Shown here: in pieces, positions 42,528 through 51,853 of the stretch
Layout of the letters: each line of letters starts with the position of its first letter
Numbering within the stretch: position 1 is the stretch's first letter
DNA from: Candidatus Saccharibacteria bacterium GW2011_GWC2_48_9
GTDB taxonomy: Bacteria > Patescibacteriota > Saccharimonadia > Saccharimonadales > Saccharimonadaceae
Length of the DNA: 64,000 nt
Assembly: GCA_001003725.1 (NCBI GenBank)
Contig: LCPR01000005.1
Coordinates: forward strand, 82,891-146,890
Reading direction: 5' to 3'
The notes under the pieces: model-generated
The model's database searches: none
Told to the model about the DNA's origin: nothing
What the model saw: only the letters and a program-made list of their open reading frames with translations
Position numbers and translations under genes: made by a program

Positions 42528-43883
42528 ATGGCAAAGCCAAAACAACAATTTGTGTGCCAGCAGTGTGCAGCAACGTATTCAAAATGGATGGGACGCTGTG
42601 AGAACTGCGGCGAATGGAATACGCTTGTCGAACAAGCACCCGTGCAAGCGGGCAAGTCTGCTGTAGATCGCAGTAGCGCGAGTGGTTCGGTGTTGGCCGC
42701 TCAAACGCTGGGCTCTATCGACCCAGAAGAGCGTATAGGCCGCTTAGCGACTGGTATTGCTGATTTGGATACGGTGTTAGGCGGTGGTGTGCTCCCTGGG
42801 GGTGTGACACTGCTAGCTGGTCAACCGGGTATGGGTAAAAGTACGCTTTTGCTGCAAGTTTCGGCACACATCGCGAAAAGCCATAGCGTACTGTATGCCA
42901 GCGGTGAAGAATCTGCACATCAAGTAAAGCAGCGGGCGGAGCGTCTTGGCGCGCACGGAGAAGAGCAGCTGGGATTTGTCTCTTCTACGAGTGCAGATGA
43001 TATTGCTGCGACCATAAGAAGCGGTAAGTACCAGCTAATCGTCATCGACTCAATCCAAACATTAAGTCTCGCTGAGATAAGTTCTGCACCCGGAACGGTC
43101 AGTCAGATTACCAATAGCAGCAATGTGGTGATTCGCGCCGCCAAAGAGACAGGCGCAGCGGTGATACTGGTGGGGCATGTGACGAAAGAAGGTTCTATTG
43201 CCGGGCCTAAGGTACTTGAGCACCTGGTAGATGTCGTGTTGCAATTCGAAGGTGATAGATATGGTGGATTCAAGCTTGTGCGAGCTGTCAAAAATCGCTA
43301 TGGTTCAACTAACGAAGCGGCAATCTTTGAAATGGATGAAAAGGGTTTGAGGGTAGTTGAGAATCCCTCGGCCGCACTGCTTGCAGAACGCCGCGACGAA
43401 GATGGGTCGGTTGTGCTTGCGACACTTGAGGGCAATCGCCCACTACTGGTAGAGATTCAGGCGCTTGTCAACCCGACGAGTTTCGGGTATCCTAAGCGTA
43501 CAGCCTCGGGGTTCGATCTCAACCGTCTCAATCTTTTGATCGCAGTGTTAGAGAGACGCACTAAGTTAAAATTATCTGACAAAGATGTCTATATCAATGT
43601 CGTTGGCGGCATGAAATTGAGTGACCCGGCTGCAGACTTGGCAGTGTGTATGGCGATTGCTAGTGCGGCAGCTGGCCGTAAGCTTGCAAAAGGCACGGTC
43701 GTGTTTGGTGAAGTTGGACTTGGCGGAGAGGTTCGTTCGGCAAAGGGTGTCGACAAACGCATCGCTGAATCAAAAAAACTAGGCTTTACGCATGCGCTAG
43801 CACCGGCGCAGTATAAGCCTAATGTATTTATAAAAGAAGTTGCAGATATGCGCTCGGCACTAGTCGAGTATCTGCAAAAGTAG
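42528..43883 (+). CDS. radA: DNA repair protein RadA (Sms)
   Basis: RecA-like branch-migration helicase in recombination and natural transformation; 451 residues. The N-terminal zinc finger has its four cysteines in FVCQQCAATYSKWMGRCENC. Walker A is GQPGMGKSTLLLQ, Walker B LIVIDSIQT, and the RadA signature reads KNRYGSTNE (family KNRFG). The C-terminal Lon-protease-like domain lacks the catalytic Ser-Lys pair, as in all RadA (YINVVGGMKLSDPAADLAV). It is followed 7 bases later by a PIN-TRAM gene, a pairing also found in Firmicutes (radA-disA-yacL region). Confidence 0.95.
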   Translation: MAKPKQQFVCQQCAATYSKWMGRCENCGEWNTLVEQAPVQAGKSAVDRSSASGSVLAAQTLGSIDPEERIGRLATGIADLDTVLGGGVLPGGVTLLAGQPGMGKSTLLLQVSAHIAKSHSVLYASGEESAHQVKQRAERLGAHGEEQLGFVSSTSADDIAATIRSGKYQLIVIDSIQTLSLAEISSAPGTVSQITNSSNVVIRAAKETGAAVILVGHVTKEGSIAGPKVLEHLVDVVLQFEGDRYGGFKLVRAVKNRYGSTNEAAIFEMDEKGLRVVENPSAALLAERRDEDGSVVLATLEGNRPLLVEIQALVNPTSFGYPKRTASGFDLNRLNLLIAVLERRTKLKLSDKDVYINVVGGMKLSDPAADLAVCMAIASAAAGRKLAKGTVVFGEVGLGGEVRSAKGVDKRIAESKKLGFTHALAPAQYKPNVFIKEVADMRSALVEYLQK

Positions 43884-43890
43884 GAGAAAA

Positions 43891-44844
43891 ATGGATTACA
43901 TTATCATAATCATTGCACTTATTGTGCTCGCACAGACGAGTTATCTTTCGTATCGTCTAGTGCTCAAGGAAAGTCGTGTAGCGCGCCAAAGTATCTATGT
44001 GGATACATCTGTGCTAATTGACGGCCGTATACTCGCGATAGCGCATGCTGGATTTATTCCGGGTGAGCTCGTGATACCTCGCAGTGTGCTGCGAGAACTG
44101 CAAACACTTGCCGACGGCTCGGACAATGATAAGCGCCTGAAAGCGCGTAAAGGCATGGACTTAGCGCGTGAGTTGCAGGGCATCGAAACAATCTCAGTAC
44201 GTATTCAGCAAGACGGCGCGGCGCTAGAAGGGGTTGACGAACGTTTAATTGAACTAGCTAAGAAGCATCATGCGAGCATTTGTACTATCGATTTCAACCT
44301 CAATAAGGTTGCACAGGTGGAGGGTATCGCAGTACTCAACATTAACGAGCTTGCAAAAAACATACGTTCAGTGCATATGCCAGGTGAACGGTTAGTGATC
44401 GACCTTGTAACGCATGGGCAAGACAGTCATCAGGGCGTTGGCTACCTCGATGACGGTACAATGGTGGTGGTAGAAAACGCCTCCAAATTTGTTGGCACTA
44501 AGAAAGAAGTTGAATTTATTCGCTTGTTACAGACAGACGCTGGCAAAATGATGTTTGCACGCCTCGCTGGCAGCAGGTCTGGCGTAGGTGCAGGTGGTGC
44601 AAAGAAGCTAGACAAGCAGCCTGTACGGCGCCTTATCTCTCGCAAAACGACTGGCCGTAAAGCTCCGGCTGCACCGGCTGAGTCCACGGTGGCTGCCGTG
44701 ACTGAGCACAATTCCGCTCCCGCTGCGCCGCCGACACCTGTCGCAACTAAGCAACCGAGAGTGAGCAAAAAGCCTTCACGTGAGCGTAATAATTCGCGCA
44801 AAACAAATGAAGATTCGCTGATGGACCTTATAAATAAGCAATAA
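43891..44844 (+). CDS. PIN-TRAM membrane protein (YacL-like)
   Basis: 317 residues: an N-terminal membrane segment (about residues 3-22), a PIN nuclease-fold domain (IYVDTSVLIDGRI, PRSVLRELQTLAD, CTIDFNLNKVA with the acidic residues), then a TRAM RNA-binding domain (GERLVIDLVTHGQDSHQGVG, DDGTMVVVENASKFVG). A disordered, basic Pro/Ala/Lys tail (about 225-317) is unusual and may bind nucleic acid. It is a YacL-type protein, a family of possible RNases with unclear function. AGGAGAAA precedes the ATG. It is cotranscribed with radA and ends before a strong bidirectional terminator. Confidence 0.88.
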   Translation: MDYIIIIIALIVLAQTSYLSYRLVLKESRVARQSIYVDTSVLIDGRILAIAHAGFIPGELVIPRSVLRELQTLADGSDNDKRLKARKGMDLARELQGIETISVRIQQDGAALEGVDERLIELAKKHHASICTIDFNLNKVAQVEGIAVLNINELAKNIRSVHMPGERLVIDLVTHGQDSHQGVGYLDDGTMVVVENASKFVGTKKEVEFIRLLQTDAGKMMFARLAGSRSGVGAGGAKKLDKQPVRRLISRKTTGRKAPAAPAESTVAAVTEHNSAPAAPPTPVATKQPRVSKKPSRERNNSRKTNEDSLMDLINKQ

Positions 44845-44867
44845 ATAGTTAGCACATCTGGCGCATT

Positions 44868-44897
44868 AAAAATACACACCGATCGGTGTGTATTTTT
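44868..44897. terminator. Perfect-palindrome bidirectional terminator
   Basis: A 30-base exact palindrome (centre GATC) with A5 at one end and T5 at the other. It lies between two convergent genes and should terminate both the radA/PIN-TRAM mRNA and the PBP mRNA. Confidence 0.85.
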
Positions 44898-44911
44898 ATT
44901 AGCTCTAGGCT

Positions 44912-47602
44912 TTAATCATCTTTCGGCTTATATTCGCGCGAACCTGAGCCAGTATACAGTGCTTGATCTTCAACGGTAGCGGTAATGCTCTGAGAGCCGT
45001 TTACGGTTGCAGTTGTGCTATAGCTTCCGCTGCCACCAACAGGAACTTCCGCCACAAGGTTGCCGCCGACTTGTATCCTCAGGACACTGAGCGCATGAGT
45101 ACCCTGAGTGACATTGGCGATTATCTCGACTTGATTGCCATCTGACTTGCCGACCGTAACATTGACCGATGGCTTCACGTCCTCACACCTATGTATATCG
45201 TCATCTTTTGATGCGTCATAGCCGTCTGGCGCGATGTAGGCAGGTTGCTTGGTGATAGGGTCTGTCGTTTTAAGGACGTCCATTTCTATACGAGCTGCAT
45301 CGGGCGTACAGTCAATTGCCTTTTTCTTTGATACTTTATCGAACGTTAACTTTTCACTCGTACGCCCAGCATTCTGGTCGAACCATGATGGGTAGATATC
45401 GCGGCGACCATTTACTACCATGTCTTTAATCCCCTCAGGGCGATCAACTTGTTGGTTGGGCTGCCACGCGCCATCAGGTTGGTACACTTGGGTGTGCACA
45501 GCTTCAGTGTAGTCGTGAGAGACGCGCCGTACGACGCTGTTGTCGCTAGAGGTGAGTGGACGTCCGTCGTGATTACCCATCCATACGCCTGTCGCTACGG
45601 CTGGAGAGTAATTCATTAACCATGAGTCTTTAGCTTGTCCGCTACCATTTTCGGTCGTGCCTGTTTTAGATGCCGTCCATACGTTCGGAACAACAAACCC
45701 GAAACCAAATGCTTGTGATCCGAATGTAATAGTACGAGCCTGTGCGTCACTCAAGATACTCGATATCATATATGCAACCTGCGGGTCGACTACTTGTTTT
45801 GGCTTCGGGTCTTCCCATTTTTTTAGTACTTCGTTGGAAGAATTACGGACCTCTAGCACGTAGCTGATTGGCTTGTATGCACCTCCTCTGGCAAGTGAGG
45901 CGTATGCATTGGTGTGTTCGACTTGCCGAACGGTACAGCCCCCGCCGATTGCCGCAGAAAGACCAGCGTTATTGTTGTCAGTACAGTAGGAAAGGTCGCC
46001 TAGTGCACGTGTCGTAGCGAGTGCATCTTCGACTCCTGCGATATGCATAGCTTTGACAGCAGGGCGGTTGAGTGAGCCGGCGAGCGATTGCCGAATAGTA
46101 ACGTTTCCATATGTTTGATTCGTGTAATTATGTACTGTACAGGTGCCAATGAATCCTGCGCAATAGAGCGAGTCTATGTTCTCGTCACGAAGAATTGAGC
46201 CAGGTGCGTAATTGATGCCCTCTCGTTGCTTGAATAGCGGCGTGAAATCGGAGATCGGCTTGATGCTTGAACCAGGCTCTAGTGGTGATGTTGCACTGTT
46301 TTGCTGACCATAGCCTTCTTGTTGATAGTTGATACTGCCGACCATTGCAATCACTTGGCCGGATTTTGTATCTACTGATGACAGTGAAATGTTGTCGGCT
46401 CCGTACCCCGGAAGCATACCAGCTCCCGTAGCTACTGCTCGCTCTGCAGCTTCTTGTGCACGAAGGTCTAAGGTTGTCTTGACTGTAAGTCCACCTCGCC
46501 CGACCGTTGCTTTACCTAGTTCTGCTTCGAGTTGCTTGCGCACTTCTAGCACGAAATGCGGTGCCTTGATGTTCTCGCCGCTTTCAACCACGGGCTTTAT
46601 TGACGCGAGTATATCGACTTTTTTAGCTTTGTCGAGCTCATCTTGTGATATTTTGCCAGTATCATACATAGCATCGAGCACCTTGTGTTGACGAGCGATG
46701 AGTGCTTCGTGACCGGCTTCGTTGTACGGGTCGTAAAGACCCGGCTGGTTTGGAATTGCGGCAAGAAGTGCAGCCTCGCTAAGGTCTAGCTTCTTTGTTG
46801 TTTTGCCGAAGTACGTTTGCGCGGCACTTTCTACGCCGTTGCGACGTCCCCCGTAAGGCGACTCATTGAGATAGAGCGTCAGTATCTGATCTTTATCGTA
46901 CATTCGTTCAACTTCAATTGCCAATATGACTTCTTTAATTTTGCGAGGAATACCTCCGAGGCCACGTTCTTGTGCTTCATCGGCGAAGAAGACCTGCTTG
47001 ACCAATTGCTGAGTCAATGTCGAGCCACCCTGGGTGCTGCCTCCACTGGCGTTATTGAACGCTGCGCGCACAAGACCTGTTGGGCTGACGCCATGGTGTG
47101 TATAAAAGTCCCTATCTTCGATGGCGATGGTTGCTTCTTTTACGTACTCATTGATTTGGTCACTTTTGATGACTTGTTTATAATTGCCATCGCCCTTGTC
47201 TTCCCAGAGAGGTTGGTTGTTGCGATCAAGGTATCGTGTGACTGTCGTCTGAACGCGCTTATCGATCTCACTCGGTCGGATATAGGCAAGGTCACGTCTG
47301 TAATAGGCGAAGAGTGAACCAACCGTAAGTACACCCAAAAGCACCATCACGCCGGTGATTTTAAGTGCCATCATGCCACCTTTTCGACTGAACCAATAGT
47401 TCGCTACGCGACGAGGATGCATGCGGTAAAGCGTTCGCTTAATAGGGTGTTTCGGTAGGGTTGCTAAATATTCTGCGCGTTTGCGTGCTTTTAGATCTTT
47501 TTTCGTCTTGTGTTTATGCGACAAATTCGCATAGAGACTCATCTTGCGTGGTGATTTCTTTGTCACAATCCAGTCTTTCCCATAAGCAGTATTACGTTCC
47601 AT
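44912..47602 (-). CDS. Class A penicillin-binding protein (PBP1A-like)
   Basis: Bifunctional peptidoglycan glycosyltransferase/transpeptidase. A basic cytoplasmic N-terminus and one membrane helix (MMALKITGVMVLLGVLTVGS) lead into a GT51 domain (EDRDFYTHHGVSPTGLVRA, QGGSTLTQQLVKQ, ILTLYLNESPYGG). The transpeptidase motifs are SSIKP (S-x-x-K), SLN (SGSLNRPA) and KTGTT. A C-terminal Ig/FN3-like beta domain ends the protein (GNQVEIIANVTQGTHALSVL). The start is uncertain: ATG 47602 gives 896 residues, but a minus-strand TATAAT overlaps that codon, so ATG 47542 or the GTG at codon 13 is also possible. A longer in-frame start would run into tyrS. Confidence 0.94.
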   Translation of the reverse strand: MERNTAYGKDWIVTKKSPRKMSLYANLSHKHKTKKDLKARKRAEYLATLPKHPIKRTLYRMHPRRVANYWFSRKGGMMALKITGVMVLLGVLTVGSLFAYYRRDLAYIRPSEIDKRVQTTVTRYLDRNNQPLWEDKGDGNYKQVIKSDQINEYVKEATIAIEDRDFYTHHGVSPTGLVRAAFNNASGGSTQGGSTLTQQLVKQVFFADEAQERGLGGIPRKIKEVILAIEVERMYDKDQILTLYLNESPYGGRRNGVESAAQTYFGKTTKKLDLSEAALLAAIPNQPGLYDPYNEAGHEALIARQHKVLDAMYDTGKISQDELDKAKKVDILASIKPVVESGENIKAPHFVLEVRKQLEAELGKATVGRGGLTVKTTLDLRAQEAAERAVATGAGMLPGYGADNISLSSVDTKSGQVIAMVGSINYQQEGYGQQNSATSPLEPGSSIKPISDFTPLFKQREGINYAPGSILRDENIDSLYCAGFIGTCTVHNYTNQTYGNVTIRQSLAGSLNRPAVKAMHIAGVEDALATTRALGDLSYCTDNNNAGLSAAIGGGCTVRQVEHTNAYASLARGGAYKPISYVLEVRNSSNEVLKKWEDPKPKQVVDPQVAYMISSILSDAQARTITFGSQAFGFGFVVPNVWTASKTGTTENGSGQAKDSWLMNYSPAVATGVWMGNHDGRPLTSSDNSVVRRVSHDYTEAVHTQVYQPDGAWQPNQQVDRPEGIKDMVVNGRRDIYPSWFDQNAGRTSEKLTFDKVSKKKAIDCTPDAARIEMDVLKTTDPITKQPAYIAPDGYDASKDDDIHRCEDVKPSVNVTVGKSDGNQVEIIANVTQGTHALSVLRIQVGGNLVAEVPVGGSGSYSTTATVNGSQSITATVEDQALYTGSGSREYKPKDD

Positions 47603-47638
47603 TATAGCAAACAATCCCGCCGATAAAATCTTTATTTC

Positions 47639-47647
47639 TGCTACAAT
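47639..47647 (+). promoter_or_regulatory. tyrS promoter
   Basis: TGc-TACAAT with a leader of about 35 bases that carries GAGGAA before the GTG start at 47689. Confidence 0.6.
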
Positions 47648-47688
47648 TAATGTTGATATACATAAACTATAAAAACCGAGGAAATACC

Positions 47689-48903
47689 GTGACACTTTCA
47701 GAGGAGCTTACATGGCGAGGGTTCGTAAATCAAACCACATTTAACGACATCACTGCGTTGGATACTGAGCCTCGCAAATTGTATTTTGGTGTAGACCCAA
47801 GCGGACACGGTATGCAAATCGGCAATCTGGCAAGCGCCATGATGTTGCAGCATATGGCCAAGCATGGACACAAAGTCTATATGCTCATAGGGGGTGCAAC
47901 TGGTATGATTGGCGATCCTGACGGTAAGCTTGATGAGCGTGACCTTAAAGCGGTGGATGAAATTGCAGGTAACAAAGCCGAAATCGCCCGCCAGTACACA
48001 CAAGTGTTCGACGGTCTTGATATTGAGATTGTTGATAATTTTGACTGGTTTAAAAATATTAATTACTTGTCATTTCTCCGTGACGTTGGCAAGCATGTGC
48101 CAATGAGCATGATGCTCGGACGAGAATTTATCCAGACGCGACTCGGCGAGGGCGGAAGCGGCATTAGCTACGCGGAGTTTAGCTATTCTTTGATACAGGG
48201 CTACGACTTTTTGCATCTTTACCGCGAGCATGGTGTGACGCTTCAGGTGTGCGGAGCAGACCAGTGGGGAAATTCTATTGCTGGTGTCGACATGGTGCGT
48301 CGCATTGAGGGTGGAGAAGCGCACGTACTTAGTGCCCCGCTCATCATAAATCGGGCAACTGGGCGTAAGTTTGGTAAGAGCGAGGGCGGTACCGTCTGGC
48401 TAGACCCAGAGCTCACTAGCCCGTATAAGTTCTACCAATTTTGGCTCAATGTCGATGACGAAGGGGTGATCGAGTATATGAAGGTATATACATTACTCAC
48501 TAAAGAGGAGATAGAGGGCATTGCGACAGAACAGCAAGTCGCGCCTCATCTGCGCACTGCTCAGAAAGCGCTCGCATGGGAAGTAACAAAGCTCGTGCAC
48601 GGCGAAGCGCGCGCTCACGCGGCGCGACAAGCGACCGCGGTGCTATTTGGCGGCGAACCATTCGACGCTTCAAACGACTCTGTCGTTGAAACACTCAAGG
48701 CTGAACTTCCAACTGCATCGATCGGCAATGCCGCGACGGATATTCTCTTGAGTACAGAAGTAGCCGATAGTAAAGGCCAGGCGCGCCGGCTTATCTCTGG
48801 AGGTGCAATTTCTATAAATGGTGACAAAATTCAAGAAGATAGCGTCGTCGATGCAGTGAGCCTTATGAAAAAGGGTAAAAATACATTTATTTTGGTGGTG
48901 TAG
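47689..48903 (+). CDS. tyrS: Tyrosyl-tRNA synthetase
   Basis: Charges tRNA(Tyr); 404 residues. Class I catalytic domain: LYFGVDPSGHGMQIGNLASA contains the HIGH-equivalent region (GHGMQIGN), then GATGMIGDPDGK, QVCGADQWGNSIAG, and the KMSKS-equivalent KFGKSEGGTVWLD. A C-terminal S4 RNA-binding domain (AVSLMKKGKNTFILVV end) is present. The start is taken as GTG 47689 because GAGGAA lies 5-10 bases upstream and no closer ATG aligns. It overlaps the next gene's start region by zero bases (the next GTG follows immediately). Confidence 0.95.
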   Translation: MTLSEELTWRGFVNQTTFNDITALDTEPRKLYFGVDPSGHGMQIGNLASAMMLQHMAKHGHKVYMLIGGATGMIGDPDGKLDERDLKAVDEIAGNKAEIARQYTQVFDGLDIEIVDNFDWFKNINYLSFLRDVGKHVPMSMMLGREFIQTRLGEGGSGISYAEFSYSLIQGYDFLHLYREHGVTLQVCGADQWGNSIAGVDMVRRIEGGEAHVLSAPLIINRATGRKFGKSEGGTVWLDPELTSPYKFYQFWLNVDDEGVIEYMKVYTLLTKEEIEGIATEQQVAPHLRTAQKALAWEVTKLVHGEARAHAARQATAVLFGGEPFDASNDSVVETLKAELPTASIGNAATDILLSTEVADSKGQARRLISGGAISINGDKIQEDSVVDAVSLMKKGKNTFILVV

Positions 48904-50064
48904 GTGGCAAATAAGCTTCTCGGTATACGCCAACGGCTTTATAGCCAAAGCTTTACGATAGGAGTAATCGTGGTCGTGCTGATTGTAGCGGCGTGTCTTG
49001 CGGCTTGGCTTACGCCATATCGTGCCACCCCTGAGACTCCATTTGCGGTTGAAGAGCAGACTTATGGTTCGTTTGTACGTGCCGAGGTGATGAAGGTGAC
49101 TGGCGACTCCGGCCAGGCCCGCATACTCGACGGCGATCAGGAGAATCAAAACGTACAGGTGAAGTTCTACAATGATCAGCCTCGCGTGGGTACTGTGGTG
49201 CTGATACCCGAGCAGACTCAAGTGGACGAAGCAAGCACTGTCACCGACGTATGGCGTATGCCAGCACTTATAGCGTTGGTTGCCGCGATGATAGTATTAG
49301 TTGTTATCATTGGGGGTCGGCAAGGTGCCCTCAGTATTATCGGCTTAGGTATTAGTATTGCGGTGGTTGCGGGCTATCTGATACCACAGGTCCTTGCTGG
49401 CCATAACGCACTGGTTGTATCGTGTATTGCAGCGTTTGCCATCGCGACGATATCTATACTCGTTGCGCACGCGTTGCGCTGGCGTACTATTATTTCGCTG
49501 TTGAGTATCTATGCGGTGCTGGGTTGCGTAGTCTTGTTTGCAGTGTTCGCCGGGTGGTATACCAGCTTGACTGGTATTTACGACGAAACATCAAGCCTTC
49601 TTGGGATCGGCGCTGCGCGATCAATCGATATGTACGGTATTTTGATAGGGGGAATTATCATCGCAACGCTCGGTGTGCTCGATGATGTTGTGACGACACA
49701 GGTTGCGGCCGTGGATGAGCTATATAAACTAAAGCCACGAGCAGGCTGGAGAGAGCTATTTACTCGAGGCATGTCGGTAGGACGTGAGCACCTTAGTGCA
49801 CTTGTTAATACTTTGGCGCTCGCTTACGTGGGCGTTGCCTTACCAACCATTCTTATTTTATCGCAATCGGTTTCAACAAGTGAGCAGGGCTTATTGAATT
49901 TGAACTATGAATATATCGCTATTGAGATAGTTCGAACTGTTGTTTCAAGCATTGGGATTATCATGGCTATACCGCTGAGCACGGGATTAGCGGCGCTGTT
50001 GGTTGGCAAAAAGCAACGCGTTCTTGGTATACTAGAAAAAGTTAAACCTAATCTTCGGAGGTAG
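48904..50064 (+). CDS. YibE/F-like multipass membrane protein
   Basis: 386 residues with an N-terminal membrane segment, an outward domain of about 90 residues (VRAEVMKVTGDSGQARILDG), and seven or so membrane helices. The YibE/F signature is clear: GGIIIATLGVLDDVVTTQVAAV, followed by GREHLSALVNTLALAYVGVALP. Family function is unknown; it is often thought to be a transporter. It starts at a GTG adjoining the tyrS stop and is followed by the phosphohexomutase with one base between. Confidence 0.88.
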   Translation: MANKLLGIRQRLYSQSFTIGVIVVVLIVAACLAAWLTPYRATPETPFAVEEQTYGSFVRAEVMKVTGDSGQARILDGDQENQNVQVKFYNDQPRVGTVVLIPEQTQVDEASTVTDVWRMPALIALVAAMIVLVVIIGGRQGALSIIGLGISIAVVAGYLIPQVLAGHNALVVSCIAAFAIATISILVAHALRWRTIISLLSIYAVLGCVVLFAVFAGWYTSLTGIYDETSSLLGIGAARSIDMYGILIGGIIIATLGVLDDVVTTQVAAVDELYKLKPRAGWRELFTRGMSVGREHLSALVNTLALAYVGVALPTILILSQSVSTSEQGLLNLNYEYIAIEIVRTVVSSIGIIMAIPLSTGLAALLVGKKQRVLGILEKVKPNLRR

Positions 50065-50065
50065 C

Positions 50066-51853
50066 ATGACGATCGACACTGAACTGTTGCGACAGCACGT
50101 ATCTAAGGCGGCATATGATAACATTTCACTTTGGCTACATGAACCAAAATACATTCAGTACACAGCAGAGATCGAGCAGCTCATTCGAGACGAACGCTGG
50201 AAAGAGCTCGAAGATAGTTTCTTTAAAGTGCTGGAATTTGGTACTGCAGGTCGTAGGGGTACGGTAGGGGTTGGTTCAAATCGCATTAACCGTGTCACCA
50301 TAGGCGAAAGCACTCAGGCGTTGTGTCTGTATGCTGTCGAGTTCGACGAAGCGGCGCGCGAGAAGGGTATTGTGATCGCGTGCGACACGAGACTAAGCTC
50401 GCCAGAGTTAAGTCGTATTGCTGCAGAGGTATGTGCAGCCAATGGGTTTAAGACTTACGTATTCGATAGTTTTCGCTCAACGCCAGAGTTGAGTTTTGCT
50501 GTGCGTCATCTCGGTGCTGTTGCCGGTATCGTCATCAGTGCGAGCCACAACCCGCCGGCTGATAATGGATTTAAGGCATACTGGAGTGATGGCGGCCAGT
50601 TGGTAAGCCCGCACGATAAAGGTGTACTTGCGAAAGCTGCCGAAATCCATATCATCGAATCGGTAGATTTCGACGAGGCGGTTTCGGCTGGTGATATCGT
50701 CATCATTGGTGACGCCGTCGACGAGGCGTATATTGCTGCAGCTGCACATGAGACGGTGGGCCAGGCGAGAGATCTAAAAATTATATACTCACCACTGCAT
50801 GGCACGGGGCAAACAAATGTATTGCCGGTGTTGAAACGAGCTGGATTCAACGATATTAGCCTTGTTGAGGAACAGATGGTACCAGACGGCAGCTTTCCGA
50901 CTATCCCAAGCGGCAAGCCGAACCCCCAAGAAATTAGCGCCAACGAGATGGCCGTGGAAAAACTTATAGCAGAGCAGGGCGATATTGTTATTACAAACGA
51001 CCCAGACGCTGATCGTGTAGGTGTTGTAGTGCTGCACGAGGGGAAGCCTATATATCTCAATGGCAATCAGGCGACAGCCCTTGCGGCAGACTACGTACTC
51101 CGCAAGCTCAGTGAGAAAGAAGAACTCACATCGCAACACTACCTTGCCAAGACCATCGTTACTACAGATTTACTGCAGGCACTCACAGATAGTTACGAGG
51201 TAACATTGTACGGTAATCTGCTTGTCGGGTTTAAATACATTGGTGAGCTGATTGCACAGAAGCAAGATAGCGAGGAAGTGTTTGTGCTTGGTGGTGAAGA
51301 AAGCTATGGGCTGCTCAAGGGTACTTATGCTCGTGATAAAGACGGCGCGTCGGGTGCACTTACACTTGCAGAAGCTGCCGCGGAACTCAAGCAGACTGGC
51401 AAAACGCTCTATACTCGACTATTAGAGCTATTTGTTGAGCACGGCATATATGAAGAAGCGCTGGTCGACGTGCAGTTTTCGGGTGCCGATGGATTTGAAG
51501 CCATGCAACAACTTATGAGCAAATTAAAAACCGTGACACCTGAGTCTCTTGCTGGTCATACTGTTTCTGCGGTACAGGATTATACTACGCTGCAGCGAAA
51601 AGAGAGTGATTCTGGTAAGGTGACTGACATAGACTGCATAAACGGTAACGTGCTCGTATTTGAACTTGGTGACGCCAGACGACGAGTTACGGTGCGTCCA
51701 AGTGGTACCGAGCCAAAAATAAAGTTGTATGTCCAGTGGTATGAAGCTACGTCCGCACGCACCAGCGAAGAGGCCGAAGAAGCCTACGAAACGCTAAAAA
51801 CGACTCTCGACGAGTTTATGGCTCAGTTGAAAGCGCAAATTCTTACGGCATAA
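50066..51853 (+). CDS. Phosphoglucomutase/phosphomannomutase (phospho-sugar mutase)
   Basis: Interconverts hexose-1-phosphate and hexose-6-phosphate; 595 residues, PgcA-like. Motifs: GTAGRRGTVGVGSNRINRVT, the phosphoserine loop VISASHNPPADNGFKAYW, metal loop TNDPDADRVGVVV, sugar loop GGEESYG and the C-terminal phosphate site RPSGTEPKIKLYV. CGGAGG precedes the ATG. In central metabolism it would feed GalU with glucose-1-phosphate. Its ATG follows the YibE/F stop by one base and its TAA overlaps the recG ATG. Confidence 0.92.
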   Translation: MTIDTELLRQHVSKAAYDNISLWLHEPKYIQYTAEIEQLIRDERWKELEDSFFKVLEFGTAGRRGTVGVGSNRINRVTIGESTQALCLYAVEFDEAAREKGIVIACDTRLSSPELSRIAAEVCAANGFKTYVFDSFRSTPELSFAVRHLGAVAGIVISASHNPPADNGFKAYWSDGGQLVSPHDKGVLAKAAEIHIIESVDFDEAVSAGDIVIIGDAVDEAYIAAAAHETVGQARDLKIIYSPLHGTGQTNVLPVLKRAGFNDISLVEEQMVPDGSFPTIPSGKPNPQEISANEMAVEKLIAEQGDIVITNDPDADRVGVVVLHEGKPIYLNGNQATALAADYVLRKLSEKEELTSQHYLAKTIVTTDLLQALTDSYEVTLYGNLLVGFKYIGELIAQKQDSEEVFVLGGEESYGLLKGTYARDKDGASGALTLAEAAAELKQTGKTLYTRLLELFVEHGIYEEALVDVQFSGADGFEAMQQLMSKLKTVTPESLAGHTVSAVQDYTTLQRKESDSGKVTDIDCINGNVLVFELGDARRRVTVRPSGTEPKIKLYVQWYEATSARTSEEAEEAYETLKTTLDEFMAQLKAQILTA

